Shown: positions 15,454-24,508 of the stretch, piece by piece
How positions within the stretch are numbered: position 1 is the stretch's first letter
Layout of the letters: each line of letters begins with the position of its first letter
Origin: an uncultured Lachnospiraceae bacterium
Lineage (GTDB): Bacteria > Bacillota > Clostridia > Lachnospirales > Lachnospiraceae
DNA: 43,414 nucleotides
Assembly: GCA_945864145.1 (NCBI GenBank)
Contig: CAMBAN010000009.1
Coordinates: 1-43,414, forward strand
Direction of reading: 5' to 3'
Position numbers and translations under genes: made by a program
The notes under the pieces: model-generated
Databases searched by the model: none
What the model was told of the DNA's origin: nothing
What the model saw: the letters and a program-made list of their open reading frames with translations, nothing else

Positions 15454-16557
15454 TTATTTTGTCAAGGTAACACTCATGCTGTCAGCATCAACCGTAAAAG
15501 TATAAGTTCCTGCTTCTGCGACCTGAATATTGTTACCGTTTGACTTCATGAGTGCTAAAGAAGCTTCCTCCGTTACATTTCCTTCTTTTAGTACAAGGTC
15601 TGTATTCTCCCCATTGTCATATACCATAAAGCAAAGCTCTGTATCTGCCTCAAGCTCCATGGTTATGGTAAAGAGATTGGTGCCTTCCTCCCTTGTAAGC
15701 TCTTTTACATCTGACCAGTCTGCAACCCAACTTCCTTTTACCATAAGCTGTGTTGTATCAGAAACAACGTAAGCTTCTTCTTCCTTTACTTCCACCGGTG
15801 CATTGACCGTATCTCCATTTCTTGTCACTACCAAAGTATCCATTGCTTCATTTTTCGGGTCTGTTGTAAGTGTAATGGTGTAGTTACCATCCATTATGAC
15901 ATTGACGTTGGACGTGGTAGCTGTTCCACCAAGACCGCCACCGTTTTCCATCTGTGTTTCATCAATTTCTGTAAAACAACCAAAGCCTTTCTGTCCATCA
16001 AATGACCAGTCATGAATAATCTGGAACTGGTCACCTGCATACAAATCAAGAGTAATTTCAAATTCATTTGGAGCCTTTCCTGTCTCCTGTAAACAGAACT
16101 GTTCTCTTGCAGCTTCTTCTACGCTGTCATTTGCCCAGTTACTATTCTGTAAAATCCCCTTATCTGAAGTTCCTGCAATATACCATACTCTTGTATCCGC
16201 CTCTACAACTGCAGACTTAAAACTGCCGTATAAAGTAGTATCTGCATCAAAAGCGGTTGTCTTTAAATCTTTTCTGCTGCTCTCCAAAAAGCTTGGTGTC
16301 TCAAACCAGCCCTGAAACTCTGCTTCTTCCACCTTTTCATATGCTGCATAATCTGCTTCTGCCAACAGTTCTCCTGCTTTAGCTGTTGCCGTACCTAACT
16401 GTTCCTCGCCATTCATAAATGTTACTGTGATTTCTGCTGCATCACCTGTTTTTCCGGCATCTGCACTTGTTTCTGCTTTTCCACAGCCAGACAAAGCTGC
16501 CAGCAAAAGAACGGATGCTACTGTCATACTTAAAACTTTTTTAAACTGCTTTTTCAT
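15454..16557 (-). CDS. accessory lipoprotein with InlB-type repeat and two starch-binding-like beta domains
   Basis: A 367-residue surface lipoprotein, first gene of the maltodextrin operon. The signal peptide MKKQFKKVLSMTVASVLLLA ends in the lipobox LSGC. Residues about 40-115 look like an InlB/Listeria-Bacteroides repeat (EFQGWFETPSFLE, DADTTLYGSF). Two similar beta-sandwich domains follow (about 120-250 and 265-367); both carry the pattern of a binding module: an opening RVWYIAG or QLMVKGSW, a central QFQIIHDWSF or LCFMVYDN, and a closing GTYTFTVDAD or GNYTITLTTD strand, as in SusE/SusF- and CBM26-like starch-binding domains. No catalytic domain is present. Its likely job is to capture starch fragments at the cell surface for the binding protein; this is inference. 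Confidence 0.65.
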   Translation of the reverse strand: MKKQFKKVLSMTVASVLLLAALSGCGKAETSADAGKTGDAAEITVTFMNGEEQLGTATAKAGELLAEADYAAYEKVEEAEFQGWFETPSFLESSRKDLKTTAFDADTTLYGSFKSAVVEADTRVWYIAGTSDKGILQNSNWANDSVEEAAREQFCLQETGKAPNEFEITLDLYAGDQFQIIHDWSFDGQKGFGCFTEIDETQMENGGGLGGTATTSNVNVIMDGNYTITLTTDPKNEAMDTLVVTRNGDTVNAPVEVKEEEAYVVSDTTQLMVKGSWVADWSDVKELTREEGTNLFTITMELEADTELCFMVYDNGENTDLVLKEGNVTEEASLALMKSNGNNIQVAEAGTYTFTVDADSMSVTLTK

Positions 16558-16601
16558 ACTCTTACCCTCTCCTTTTCATGTAAAACCGCTTTTCTTTACG
16601 C

Positions 16602-16626
16602 TTAAGCGGTTAAGTTAATCGGTTAA
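16602..16626. promoter_or_regulatory. two LacI-type operators over the start of the maltodextrin operon
   Basis: TTAAGCGGTTAA (16602-16613) and TTAATCGGTTAA (16615-16626) both fit the palindrome TTAANCGNTTAA, with the central CG typical of LacI-family operators. They lie just downstream of the -10 box of the minus-strand promoter, so bound repressor would cover the start site. Confidence 0.8.
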
Positions 16627-16630
16627 GTAG

Positions 16631-16659
16631 ATACTAGCACACAGTTTTTTTTATGTCAA
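16631..16659 (-). promoter_or_regulatory. SigA-type promoter of the maltodextrin operon
   Basis: On the minus strand TTGACA (16659-16654), 17 bases, then TAGTAT (16636-16631). It reads into the accessory lipoprotein gene through the two operators. Confidence 0.85.
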
Positions 16660-16667
16660 TCCTTATA

Positions 16668-16696
16668 TTGACTTTTTTTTGTATGCTCTGTAATAT
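16668..16696 (+). promoter_or_regulatory. SigA-type promoter of the LacI-family regulator gene
   Basis: TTGACT (16668-16673), 17 bases, then TAATAT (16691-16696). The predicted start falls inside the operator at 16701-16712. Confidence 0.8.
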
Positions 16697-16700
16697 ACAC

Positions 16701-16712
16701 TTATGCGTTTAA
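16701..16712. promoter_or_regulatory. LacI-type operator over the regulator's own start site
   Basis: TTATGCGTTTAA matches 11 of 12 positions of TTAANCGNTTAA. Its place right after the -10 box suggests autorepression. Confidence 0.65.
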
Positions 16713-16748
16713 CTTGAAACTATGAATTGGGAAAGGATTGGATTTGAG

Positions 16749-17645
16749 ATGGAAAAGAAAGTCACTGTAAAAGATGTTGCAAGAGAAGCAGGGGTATCTG
16801 TTGCAACAGTTTCGTATATCATGAATAACCGCACAGACCAGAAAATCAGTGAAGCAACACGTAAAAAGGTGCTCCAGATTGCCAACCTTTTAAATTACAC
16901 GCCAAGCTCTGTTGCAAAAAGTCTGGCAACAGGTCGTAACAGTATGATTGGTATTTCCTATCATTTAAACGAGTATACTCCTTCCCGCAATCTTGAGCTT
17001 ACGGGTTTTGCAACGATGTTAACGGAACGATTAAACCGTTTAAAATATGATGTCATTTTTATGCCTGTTAAACCCGATTCTGACACAGCTGTCATAAATA
17101 GAAATATTGATGGAATTCTTGCGATTGATTTGTCCAAGCAGGATTTTGTCAATCTTTCTGATAATTGCTTTGTGCCAATCATCAGTATAGATATGCTTGT
17201 CAATGACGGTCTTTTCTATCAGATTTATTCTGATATCCCACAACTAATAGAAAAAGCCTCTGCGACTCTTGGAAATGATTTTTATTTTGTCTTAGACAGA
17301 TATGAAAATGAAGAATATCTTGCTTTTCTTACGAAGAGTATACCCAAAGAACGGGTTCTTCTCTATTCTCCAAGCGCTATCAACGATTTAGAAAAAATAA
17401 AAGGCAAGAAAGCCTTAGTTCTTGGCTCTTATCTTGCCTTAATTTTGCGTGCCTTTATCAATGACTGCGATATGGCTGTCATTGCTTCTCACAAATCGGA
17501 GGTTTTACTTCCAGACACTATTTCTGTTCTTTCTTATGATATTTCTAAAAAGGCGAACCTTGCTATCAACCTTTTATTAAATGCTATGGATAGAAAGTTC
17601 GATGTAAAACATGACCATAAGATTAGTACCTTAGAAGCAGATTAA
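16749..17645 (+). CDS. LacI-family repressor of the maltodextrin operon (MalR-like)
   Basis: A DNA-binding regulator of 298 residues. The N-terminal LacI helix-turn-helix is clear: VTVKDVAREAGVSVATVSYIMNNR, then the hinge helix TPSSVAKSLATGRNSMIGIS. The start at 16749 gives the usual N-terminus and has GGAAAGGA upstream; an ATG nine codons earlier has no Shine-Dalgarno. The ligand-binding domain is shorter and more diverged than in most LacI members (about 335 residues), and the sugar-contact region is hard to recognise, so the effector is uncertain. It is divergent from the maltodextrin operon, with three operators between, and probably represses both transcripts until a maltodextrin binds. 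Confidence 0.85.
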   Translation: MEKKVTVKDVAREAGVSVATVSYIMNNRTDQKISEATRKKVLQIANLLNYTPSSVAKSLATGRNSMIGISYHLNEYTPSRNLELTGFATMLTERLNRLKYDVIFMPVKPDSDTAVINRNIDGILAIDLSKQDFVNLSDNCFVPIISIDMLVNDGLFYQIYSDIPQLIEKASATLGNDFYFVLDRYENEEYLAFLTKSIPKERVLLYSPSAINDLEKIKGKKALVLGSYLALILRAFINDCDMAVIASHKSEVLLPDTISVLSYDISKKANLAINLLLNAMDRKFDVKHDHKISTLEAD

Positions 17646-17664
17646 GCATCTGCTTTTATTCTTG
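17635..17664 (+). terminator. intrinsic terminator of the LacI-family gene
   Basis: AAGCAGAT (17635-17642) pairs with ATCTGCTT (17648-17655) over a five-base loop that contains the stop codon, followed by TTATTCTTG. It lies between converging genes. Confidence 0.65.
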
Positions 17665-18784
17665 TTCTACCGGCTTTCCACCAATACTCTTCCATTTCAA
17701 ATAAGCATTGATAAAGCCATCTAAAGCACCATCCATCACAGCATCTACATTACCTGTTTCAAAGCCTGTTCGTAAATCCTTCACAAGCTTATAGGGCTGC
17801 ATGACATAGGAGCGGATTTGGTTACCCCAACCGATATCCTTTACCTCACCTCTGATATCAGAAAGCTTTTCTGCATTAGCCTCCTGCTTTAATAAGAACA
17901 GCTTTGCCTTTAACATCTGCATAGCCTTATCTTTATTTTGGAACTGGGAACGCTCATTCTGACATTGTACAACAGTTCCTGTTGGAATATGAGTAATACG
18001 GATTGCTGATGACGTCTTATTGATGTGCTGACCACCTGCACCACTACTTCGATAGGTGTCAATTCGTAAATCATCTTCATTGATATCTACATCTAAATCT
18101 TCCTCAATATCGGGCATAACATCTAAAGATACGAAGGATGTCTGACGCTTACCCTGTGCATTAAAAGGAGATATACGTACCAAACGGTGTACACCCTTTT
18201 CCGATTTTAAATATCCATAGGCATTTTCTCCATTTACCTGGAAAGTAATGGATTTGATGCCTGCCTCATCTCCATCCAAAAAGTCAAGGACTTCTACTGT
18301 AAAGCCTTTTCTTTCTGCCCATCTTGTATACATACGGTATAACATATTTGCCCAATCGCAGCTTTCTGTTCCGCCTGCACCGGCATTTAGCTTTAAGATA
18401 GCATTACATTTATCATATTCTTCTGATAACAACGTACTAATGCGCAGCGTTTCAAATTCCTCGATGAAGGCATCCAGTTCTGCCCTGATTTCCGGAATAA
18501 GCTCTGCATCCTCTGATTCATAGCCCATTTCAATCAAGGTCTCTATATCTTCATACGTAGTTTTCAAATGATTGCACTGTTCAACAGCACCCTTTAAGAC
18601 TTTTAAGTCTTTCATTTGTTTATTAGAACGCTCCGGATCATCCCAAAAGCCCGGGGCTTCCATTTCACGCTCTAATTCTTCAATTCGCTTTTCCTTATTA
18701 GCGAGGTCAAAGTGAATCCCTTACTTCCGCTAATGGACTTTCATATGTTTGTAACTCTTGTTTCATCTGGTCGAGTTCTACCAT
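17656..18784 (-). CDS. prfB: peptide chain release factor 2, with programmed +1 frameshift
   Basis: RF2 releases the peptide at UGA and UAA codons. The first 25 codons (from ATG at 18784, preceded by AAAGGTGGTGA) end at CTT TGA (18712-18707); a +1 shift at CTT then reads GAC and continues to the stop, giving about 375 residues. An AAGGGA element a few bases upstream of the slip site acts as the internal Shine-Dalgarno, as in the known RF2 autoregulation: when RF2 is scarce, the in-frame UGA is skipped by frameshifting. Seen: the stop-codon motif SPF in RISPFNAQGK, and the catalytic GGQ in GAGGQHINKTSSA. The longest open frame alone starts at 18663 and would miss the N-terminus. Confidence 0.96.
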
Positions 18785-18804
18785 TTCGCTTCACCACCTT
18801 TTAT

Positions 18805-18836
18805 ATAAAAGATGGCGTAAGTTTTCTCTTACGCCA
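18805..18836 (-). terminator. terminator-like hairpin between secA and prfB
   Basis: On the minus strand TGGCGTAAG (18836-18828) and CTTACGCCA (18821-18813) form a perfect nine-pair stem with a six-base loop, followed by TCTTTTATAT. It begins eight bases after the secA stop. prfB would need read-through or a weak local promoter. Confidence 0.7.
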
Positions 18837-18843
18837 CCATATT

Positions 18844-21408
18844 TTATGAATTACGACCGCAACACTGTTTATACTTTTTGCCACTGCCACATGGACATGG
18901 GTCATTTGGATAAACCTTTGCTTCTTTTCTAATCTTTGGTGCATTTGCTGAGTCATCCTTATTGGTTCCTGTGACTTTAGCAACCTCTTCTCTTTCCACC
19001 TTCTGTTCAACCTTTACGTGGAATAATAATCTGACAGTATCCTCTTTAATACCCTCTGTCATAGCGTCGAACATCTCATAACCACTCATTTTGTATTCTA
19101 CAAGCGGATCCTTCTGACCATATGCCTGTAAGCCTACGCCCTGACGTAACTGGTCCATATCATCAATGTGATCCATCCACTTTCTGTCGATAACCTTTAA
19201 AAGAATAACTCGTTCAATTTCACGAATTGCTTCCGGTTCAGGGAATTCAGCTTCCTTGCTCTCATAGAGCTTTACAGCCTCTTCCTTTAACTGATGCTTT
19301 AAGCCATTCTTTGTCCTTTTGGTTACTCTGTCTAACACAACCGGACGAAGTGGAACAATCGGAAGTAATAAGGAATTTAACTCTGAGAAATTCCATTCTT
19401 CTGCATCTAAATCATCATTGATGGAAGTATCTACAGCGCTTTCTACAATATCTGTAATCATCTTGTAGATAGCATCTCTCATGCTCTCTCCGTTCAATAC
19501 ACGGCGACGCTCTTCATAAATGATTTCACGCTGTTCATTCATAACCTGGTCGTACTCTAACAGGTTCTTTCTGATTCCAAAGTTGTTGCTCTCAATTTTT
19601 TTCTGTGCACCTTCAATGGCATTGGTTAACATCTTATGCTCAATTTCCTGTCCTTCCGGAATACCTAAGGTATTGAACATATTAATCAGACGTTCTGAAC
19701 CAAACAATCTCATTAAATCATCTTCCAATGAGATGTAGAACTTAGATACACCCGGGTCTCCCTGACGACCGGAACGACCTCTTAACTGGTTATCAATACG
19801 TCTTGATTCATGTCTTTCTGTACCGATAATCATCAGACCGCCTGCTGCCTTTGCTTCCGGGTCAAGCTTGATATCTGTACCACGACCTGCCATGTTGGTC
19901 GCAATCGTTACTGCACCATGCTGACCTGCATCTGCAACAATTGCAGCCTCTAATTCATGGAATTTCGCATTTAATACCTTGTGCTCGATGCCCTGTTTTC
20001 TAAGCATATTGCTAAGCTCTTCTGATGCGTCAATGGTAATGGTACCAACTAATACCGGCTGACCTGTTGCATGTGCTTTTACAACTGCATCTACAATGGC
20101 ATTCAATTTTTCTTTTCTTGTTTTATATACACTATCCTGTAAATCTTTTCTTGCAACCGGAAGATTGGTAGGAATTTCTACAACGTCCATTCCATAAATA
20201 TCTCTGAACTCTTTTTCCTCAGTCAAAGCAGTACCTGTCATACCGGCCTTTTTATCAAATTTATTGAAGAAGTTCTGGAAAGTAATCGTTGCAAGTGTCT
20301 TGCTCTCACGTTTTACCTTTACATGCTCTTTTGCTTCAATAGCCTGATGTAAACCATCAGAATAACGACGTCCCGGCATGATACGACCTGTAAACTCGTC
20401 TACAATCATAACCTGGTCATCTTTTACCACGTAATCCTTATCTCTGAACATCAGATTATGTGCACGTAAAGCTAAAATAATATTGTGCTGGATTTCGAGG
20501 TTTTCAGGGTCTGCAAGGTTTTCAATCTGGAAGAACTTCTCTACCTTTGCTACACCTTCTGCTGTCAGGTTAACAATTTTGTCCTTCTCATTAACAACGA
20601 AATCACCTGTTTCTTCCTGCTCAATACCCATGATGATATCCATTTTGCTCATTTCCTGAATGTCATCACCACGCTTCATCTGTCTTGCAAGGATATCACA
20701 AACCTCATAGAGCTTTGTAGATTTGCTGCTCTGACCGGAAATAATCAAAGGGGTTCTTGCTTCATCGATTAACACTGAGTCCACCTCATCGATTAAGGCG
20801 TAATGTAAATCTCTTAATACTAACTGTTCCTTATAGATAACCATGTTATCTCTTAAGTAGTCAAAACCAAGCTCATTGTTCGTTACATAGGTAATATCAC
20901 AATTATAGGCCTCTCTACGTTCCTCCGGCTTCATGTCGTTTAATACAACACCAACCTTTAATCCAAGGAACTCATGTACCTGTCCCATCCACTCCGCATC
21001 ACGCTTTGCCAGATAGTCATTAACGGTAACGACATGTACGCCTTTTCCCTCTAATGCATTCAAATATGCAGGTAATAACGCTGTCTGTGTTTTACCTTCA
21101 CCTGTTCTCATCTCTGCGATACGTCCCTGATGTAAAATAATACCACCAATCAGCTGTACGCGGTAATGCTCTTGATTTAATACTCTTTTAGCAGCCTCTC
21201 TTACAGTCGCATATGCCTCCGGAAGCAGGTCATCCAAAGTTTCCCCTTCCCCAAGTCTCTTCTTATACTCAGAAGTCTTTGCACGTAGCTCTTCATCTGT
21301 AAGCTTTCCCATTGCATCACGATAACTCTCAATTTTCTTTACAATAGGTTCAATTCTCTTTAGTTCACGCTCGCTATGTGTACCAAATACCTTATTTACT
21401 ATATTCAT
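18844..21408 (-). CDS. secA: protein translocase motor ATPase SecA
   Basis: SecA pushes preproteins through SecYEG using ATP. The protein has 854 residues, normal for Firmicutes. Seen: N-terminal [17 protein letters not shown], Walker A MRTGEGKT near 99-106, the DEAD-box segment [21 protein letters not shown] near 204-224, the preprotein cross-linking domain, the second nucleotide-binding domain with [12 protein letters not shown] and [18 protein letters not shown], the scaffold helix and a C-terminal zinc motif [15 protein letters not shown]. Nothing unusual. A promoter lies upstream and a hairpin after the stop; prfB follows, an arrangement common in Firmicutes. Confidence 0.97.
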   Translation of the reverse strand: MNIVNKVFGTHSERELKRIEPIVKKIESYRDAMGKLTDEELRAKTSEYKKRLGEGETLDDLLPEAYATVREAAKRVLNQEHYRVQLIGGIILHQGRIAEMRTGEGKTQTALLPAYLNALEGKGVHVVTVNDYLAKRDAEWMGQVHEFLGLKVGVVLNDMKPEERREAYNCDITYVTNNELGFDYLRDNMVIYKEQLVLRDLHYALIDEVDSVLIDEARTPLIISGQSSKSTKLYEVCDILARQMKRGDDIQEMSKMDIIMGIEQEETGDFVVNEKDKIVNLTAEGVAKVEKFFQIENLADPENLEIQHNIILALRAHNLMFRDKDYVVKDDQVMIVDEFTGRIMPGRRYSDGLHQAIEAKEHVKVKRESKTLATITFQNFFNKFDKKAGMTGTALTEEKEFRDIYGMDVVEIPTNLPVARKDLQDSVYKTRKEKLNAIVDAVVKAHATGQPVLVGTITIDASEELSNMLRKQGIEHKVLNAKFHELEAAIVADAGQHGAVTIATNMAGRGTDIKLDPEAKAAGGLMIIGTERHESRRIDNQLRGRSGRQGDPGVSKFYISLEDDLMRLFGSERLINMFNTLGIPEGQEIEHKMLTNAIEGAQKKIESNNFGIRKNLLEYDQVMNEQREIIYEERRRVLNGESMRDAIYKMITDIVESAVDTSINDDLDAEEWNFSELNSLLLPIVPLRPVVLDRVTKRTKNGLKHQLKEEAVKLYESKEAEFPEPEAIREIERVILLKVIDRKWMDHIDDMDQLRQGVGLQAYGQKDPLVEYKMSGYEMFDAMTEGIKEDTVRLLFHVKVEQKVEREEVAKVTGTNKDDSANAPKIRKEAKVYPNDPCPCGSGKKYKQCCGRNS

Positions 21409-21497
21409 GATTTAGCTCCAATCATTTTGTTTTTCTACCTATAAGTATACGTTTGCCCGCTCAGTTACCATAATATACCGATACAAGCCTATCAAAC

Positions 21498-21526
21498 ATT
21501 GTAACAGATTTATCACACAAATTCAA
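21498..21526 (-). promoter_or_regulatory. SigA-type promoter of secA
   Basis: On the minus strand TTGAAT (21526-21521), 17 bases, TACAAT (21503-21498). The predicted leader to the secA ATG is about 80 bases long. Confidence 0.65.
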
Positions 21527-21559
21527 CGCAAAACAGAAGAACTATCAGTTCCGTTTTCA

Positions 21560-21604
21560 CGAAAAAACAGGTACAAATACCACTTTGGGAAACTCTGTAC
21601 CTGT
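21560..21604 (-). terminator. intrinsic terminator after the GT-C-like membrane protein gene
   Basis: On the minus strand ACAGGTACA (21604-21596) pairs with TGTACCTGT (21575-21567), then TTTTTTC. It lies about 35 bases after the gene's stop codon. Confidence 0.8.
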
Positions 21605-21638
21605 TACTAACGAATTTTTTGCTTTCTTTTCATGCTGC

Positions 21639-23357
21639 CTAATAATCTGCCTTCTGCCCAATAAAACCGTCTTTTAATGCTTCACCCCTGAAAATAACAT
21701 CCGGTTTTGTAGTGGAAGAAGGGAATGCTTCATATCCTACCCGGTCCCCTTCTACCGGGTAATAAAAGGTTACTCCTTCAATCTCACAACTTTGTACTTC
21801 ATAAGTTCCGTAAGGCTGCTGCCACGTCAGATAAAGTCCATTTCCCTGATTGGGTAACATAATTCCGTATTTTGCAAGTAATACAAGCTTCACTGCCACA
21901 ACAAGTAAGCCTGCTCCATAAAGAAGCCTTGTTAATAACAATACTGTTTTTTTACCCTTTCCGGCATTCTGCAGGCTGACAGCAAGATAGCCCCATGGTA
22001 ACGCCAGCATTAGTAACATATAGGCATAACCATATCTGGGAAGCGGCGCACTCAGCTGCCAGAACAGATAGGAAGTTGCTACTGCCCACATTGCCAATAG
22101 AACATCTGCCTTTTTACGCTTCCATACCCACAAGAGAGTCCAGATTATGAGAAGAACCAGACTTGCCAAATCTGCCAGAATAATGACTTTCTCTGTTCCT
22201 GTTAAAACAGTCTGAAACCAATTTCCAAACCAGTCCTTAACGCCAACATCTATCAAGCTGATATCATACAGTGCCCTTCCCCATACCTTGATTTCCGCAG
22301 AATCCAGAAGTGCCTTTTGTGCAGGCATTTTCCAGTCAAAGGAAAAAATATCCAAAGCAGGAAAAGGATAGAGCAGATAGCCGGAAATCATAACGGTTCT
22401 TGCCATCCATGGAAAAACAGTAAGGATTCCCAATAACAGATACAAGCCAATCTGCTTCCACTGCTTCCTCTCGAGTAATTGCTTTGCCGGTTTGATTACC
22501 AATAGTAAAATCAGTCCGGCCGTTAATTTTAAGGTTACTGCAAAGGCTCCTCCCACACATAAAAGTGCATAGGGAGTAATATTTTCCTCCTCTGTTTCTC
22601 TTTCTTTCTCTAATAAAGAAAGCCAGGTAATGACCAGGTAAAAAACGGTACACATGATTGCATAATCAGAAGCCGGTGCTACCACTTCATCAGCAATCAG
22701 TGTCAAATAGTAAAAGGCGGCAAGCCTTGCAAAATCAGAAAGTCTGAAGCACTTTTCCTTCCAGCTCTCTCCTAAATCCAATACTTTTACAGAAAGCAAA
22801 AAAGCAAAAAAGCCGCTTATTGCATGAAGCGAATGACCTGTTAAGAATTTCATGCTATAGAAAGCAGATAAAGCAAATACAGAGCTATTGTAAGCAAAAC
22901 GCACCTGCAAATTGCCCAGTCCCTTTACCACTCCGTATTCTTCAATCCATCGAATGCTTTGTGCATGATACAAGTCACTGTCATAGTGCATAATGCCTTT
23001 CGAGGTAAAATAAATCCAAATAAGAAACAAAGCGCCAACAGCCAGCCATTTTCCTCTCGTAAACTGTCCTGTAAACGAGCTGATCAGCTGCCCCAATTCT
23101 TCTTTTGCCCTGAGACGGCACCAAACTGTCCCTGCAACACAGAGGATACAAAGTATGAGATTCGCAGCAAAGCCTACCTTATAAAACAGGCTGAAAAACT
23201 GTGCATATACCGTAACTGCTACCAACCCCATCGCTATCATGCTTACAAAATCCCGAATTTTGTAGCCCAGCTTCTTTTGTATGGCAATGGTAAAAAATCC
23301 ACCTACTGTCATGGTAGTAATCAATATATATATCCAATTCAAAAATACACTTAGCAT
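21639..23357 (-). CDS. large polytopic membrane protein, GT-C glycosyltransferase-like
   Basis: A protein of 572 residues with about 12 hydrophobic segments. After the first helices comes a conserved-looking outer loop, MHYDSDLYHAQSIRWIEEYG (about residues 123-142), then GLGNLQVRFAYNSSVFALSA. Acidic residues after the first membrane segments and a loop of this type are found in LIC_10190-like proteins and in GT-C glycosyltransferases that use lipid-linked sugars, so a role in cell-surface glycan assembly is possible. No biochemical role can be assigned. Start at 23357 is chosen because GGAG lies six bases upstream. It is not in an operon with other glycan genes here. Confidence 0.55.
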   Translation of the reverse strand: MLSVFLNWIYILITTMTVGGFFTIAIQKKLGYKIRDFVSMIAMGLVAVTVYAQFFSLFYKVGFAANLILCILCVAGTVWCRLRAKEELGQLISSFTGQFTRGKWLAVGALFLIWIYFTSKGIMHYDSDLYHAQSIRWIEEYGVVKGLGNLQVRFAYNSSVFALSAFYSMKFLTGHSLHAISGFFAFLLSVKVLDLGESWKEKCFRLSDFARLAAFYYLTLIADEVVAPASDYAIMCTVFYLVITWLSLLEKERETEEENITPYALLCVGGAFAVTLKLTAGLILLLVIKPAKQLLERKQWKQIGLYLLLGILTVFPWMARTVMISGYLLYPFPALDIFSFDWKMPAQKALLDSAEIKVWGRALYDISLIDVGVKDWFGNWFQTVLTGTEKVIILADLASLVLLIIWTLLWVWKRKKADVLLAMWAVATSYLFWQLSAPLPRYGYAYMLLMLALPWGYLAVSLQNAGKGKKTVLLLTRLLYGAGLLVVAVKLVLLAKYGIMLPNQGNGLYLTWQQPYGTYEVQSCEIEGVTFYYPVEGDRVGYEAFPSSTTKPDVIFRGEALKDGFIGQKADY

Positions 23358-23409
23358 ATTCTTCTCCATCCTTTAGCTTCCCTTTATTTACTGACTCATC
23401 TTATCATTG

Positions 23410-23438
23410 AATATTCAGAAAAACAATCTTTTTGTCAA
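23410..23438 (-). promoter_or_regulatory. possible promoter of the GT-C-like membrane protein gene
   Basis: On the minus strand a perfect TTGACA (23438-23433) stands 17 bases before AATATT (23415-23410). The -10 box is weak, so this is tentative. Confidence 0.4.
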
Positions 23439-23455
23439 ACTGCTCTTTTCCTTTC

Positions 23456-23484
23456 TTGACCTTGCTATATGAATGTGTTATTAT
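23456..23484 (+). promoter_or_regulatory. SigA-type promoter of ptb-buk
   Basis: TTGACC (23456-23461), 17 bases, TATTAT (23479-23484). It lies about 75 bases before the ptb start. Confidence 0.75.
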
Positions 23485-23558
23485 TTTAACAAATACTGAT
23501 GCAGTATTAAGCTACTACTCAGATTGTGTGAAAAAATAATAATATGAGGTGTTTCAAA

Positions 23559-24479
23559 ATGAACAAAGGGTTTGATGATTTACTGAAGAAGGTTTCAGAA
23601 TGCAGCAAGAAAAAGGTTGCTGTCGCTGTAGCTCAGGATGCTCCTGTTTTGGAAGCAGTCAAGGCTGCAAAGGAAAAGGGTATTGCCGATGCTATTTTAG
23701 TTGGTGATGAGGAAAAAATCAGAGAAATCGCTGCTTCCTTACATATGGACCTGGCTGATTATGAAATCGTAAATGAGCCAGATGTAATCGAAGCTTCTTT
23801 AAAGGCTGTCAGCCTTGTACATGATGGTAAAGCTGACATGTATATGAAGGGTATCATTGATACCAAGAATTTCTTAAAGAGCGTATTAAATAAGGAATGT
23901 GGACTTCGTACCGGCAGACCATTATCTCATGTCTGCGTATTTGAGGTAAAGGGCATTGACCACTTATTATTCTTATCAGACGTTGCTTTTATGACCTATC
24001 CTACTTTAGAGGACAAGGTTGCTATCATCGAAAATACTGTAGAAGTATGTCATGCATGCGGTATTGAAACTCCAAAGGTTGCTCCTCTTGCAGCAGTTGA
24101 GGTATTAAATCCTAAGATGCCTTGTACTGTAGATGCTGTTGAGCTTACCAAAATGAATGAAGAGGGTAAAATCACAGGCTGTATCGTAGACGGACCTCTT
24201 TCCATGGATATGGCAATTGACAAAGAAGCCGCTTCCCATAAGGGTGGCTCCGGAAGAAAAATTGCAGGTGATGCAGATGTTCTTTTATTCCCGGATATTC
24301 ATGCAGGCAACTTAGTATATAAGACCTTAGTACATTTATGCGAGGTAAAGAATGGTTGTATCTTAACCGGTACTGCTGCTCCTGTTATTTTAACCTCCAG
24401 ATCTGATACTTTTGAAACAAAATTGTATTCTATCGCTTTAGCTGCTGTTGTTGCTGAAGAAATGAAGAAAAACAAGTAA
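23559..24479 (+). CDS. ptb: phosphate butyryltransferase
   Basis: Ptb converts butyryl-CoA and phosphate to butyryl phosphate and CoA in the cytoplasm. The protein has 306 residues and belongs to the phosphate acetyl/butyryltransferase family. Seen: [68 protein letters not shown] split over the active-site region, and the C-terminal [11 protein letters not shown]. The start at 23559 has GAGGTG seven bases upstream; a further in-frame ATG lies inside that site. It precedes buk by 29 bases, so substrate and product flow directly between the two enzymes. A related branched-chain substrate range is possible. Confidence 0.93.
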   Translation: MNKGFDDLLKKVSECSKKKVAVAVAQDAPVLEAVKAAKEKGIADAILVGDEEKIREIAASLHMDLADYEIVNEPDVIEASLKAVSLVHDGKADMYMKGIIDTKNFLKSVLNKECGLRTGRPLSHVCVFEVKGIDHLLFLSDVAFMTYPTLEDKVAIIENTVEVCHACGIETPKVAPLAAVEVLNPKMPCTVDAVELTKMNEEGKITGCIVDGPLSMDMAIDKEAASHKGGSGRKIAGDADVLLFPDIHAGNLVYKTLVHLCEVKNGCILTGTAAPVILTSRSDTFETKLYSIALAAVVAEEMKKNK

Positions 24480-24508
24480 AGTTCAGCAAAATAGGGAGGA
24501 ATAGCAGC

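Noticed and set aside
17656-18663. prfB as a shorter protein starting at 18663
   Set aside because: The upstream 25 codons, the CTT TGA slip site and the family length show the longer frameshifted gene.
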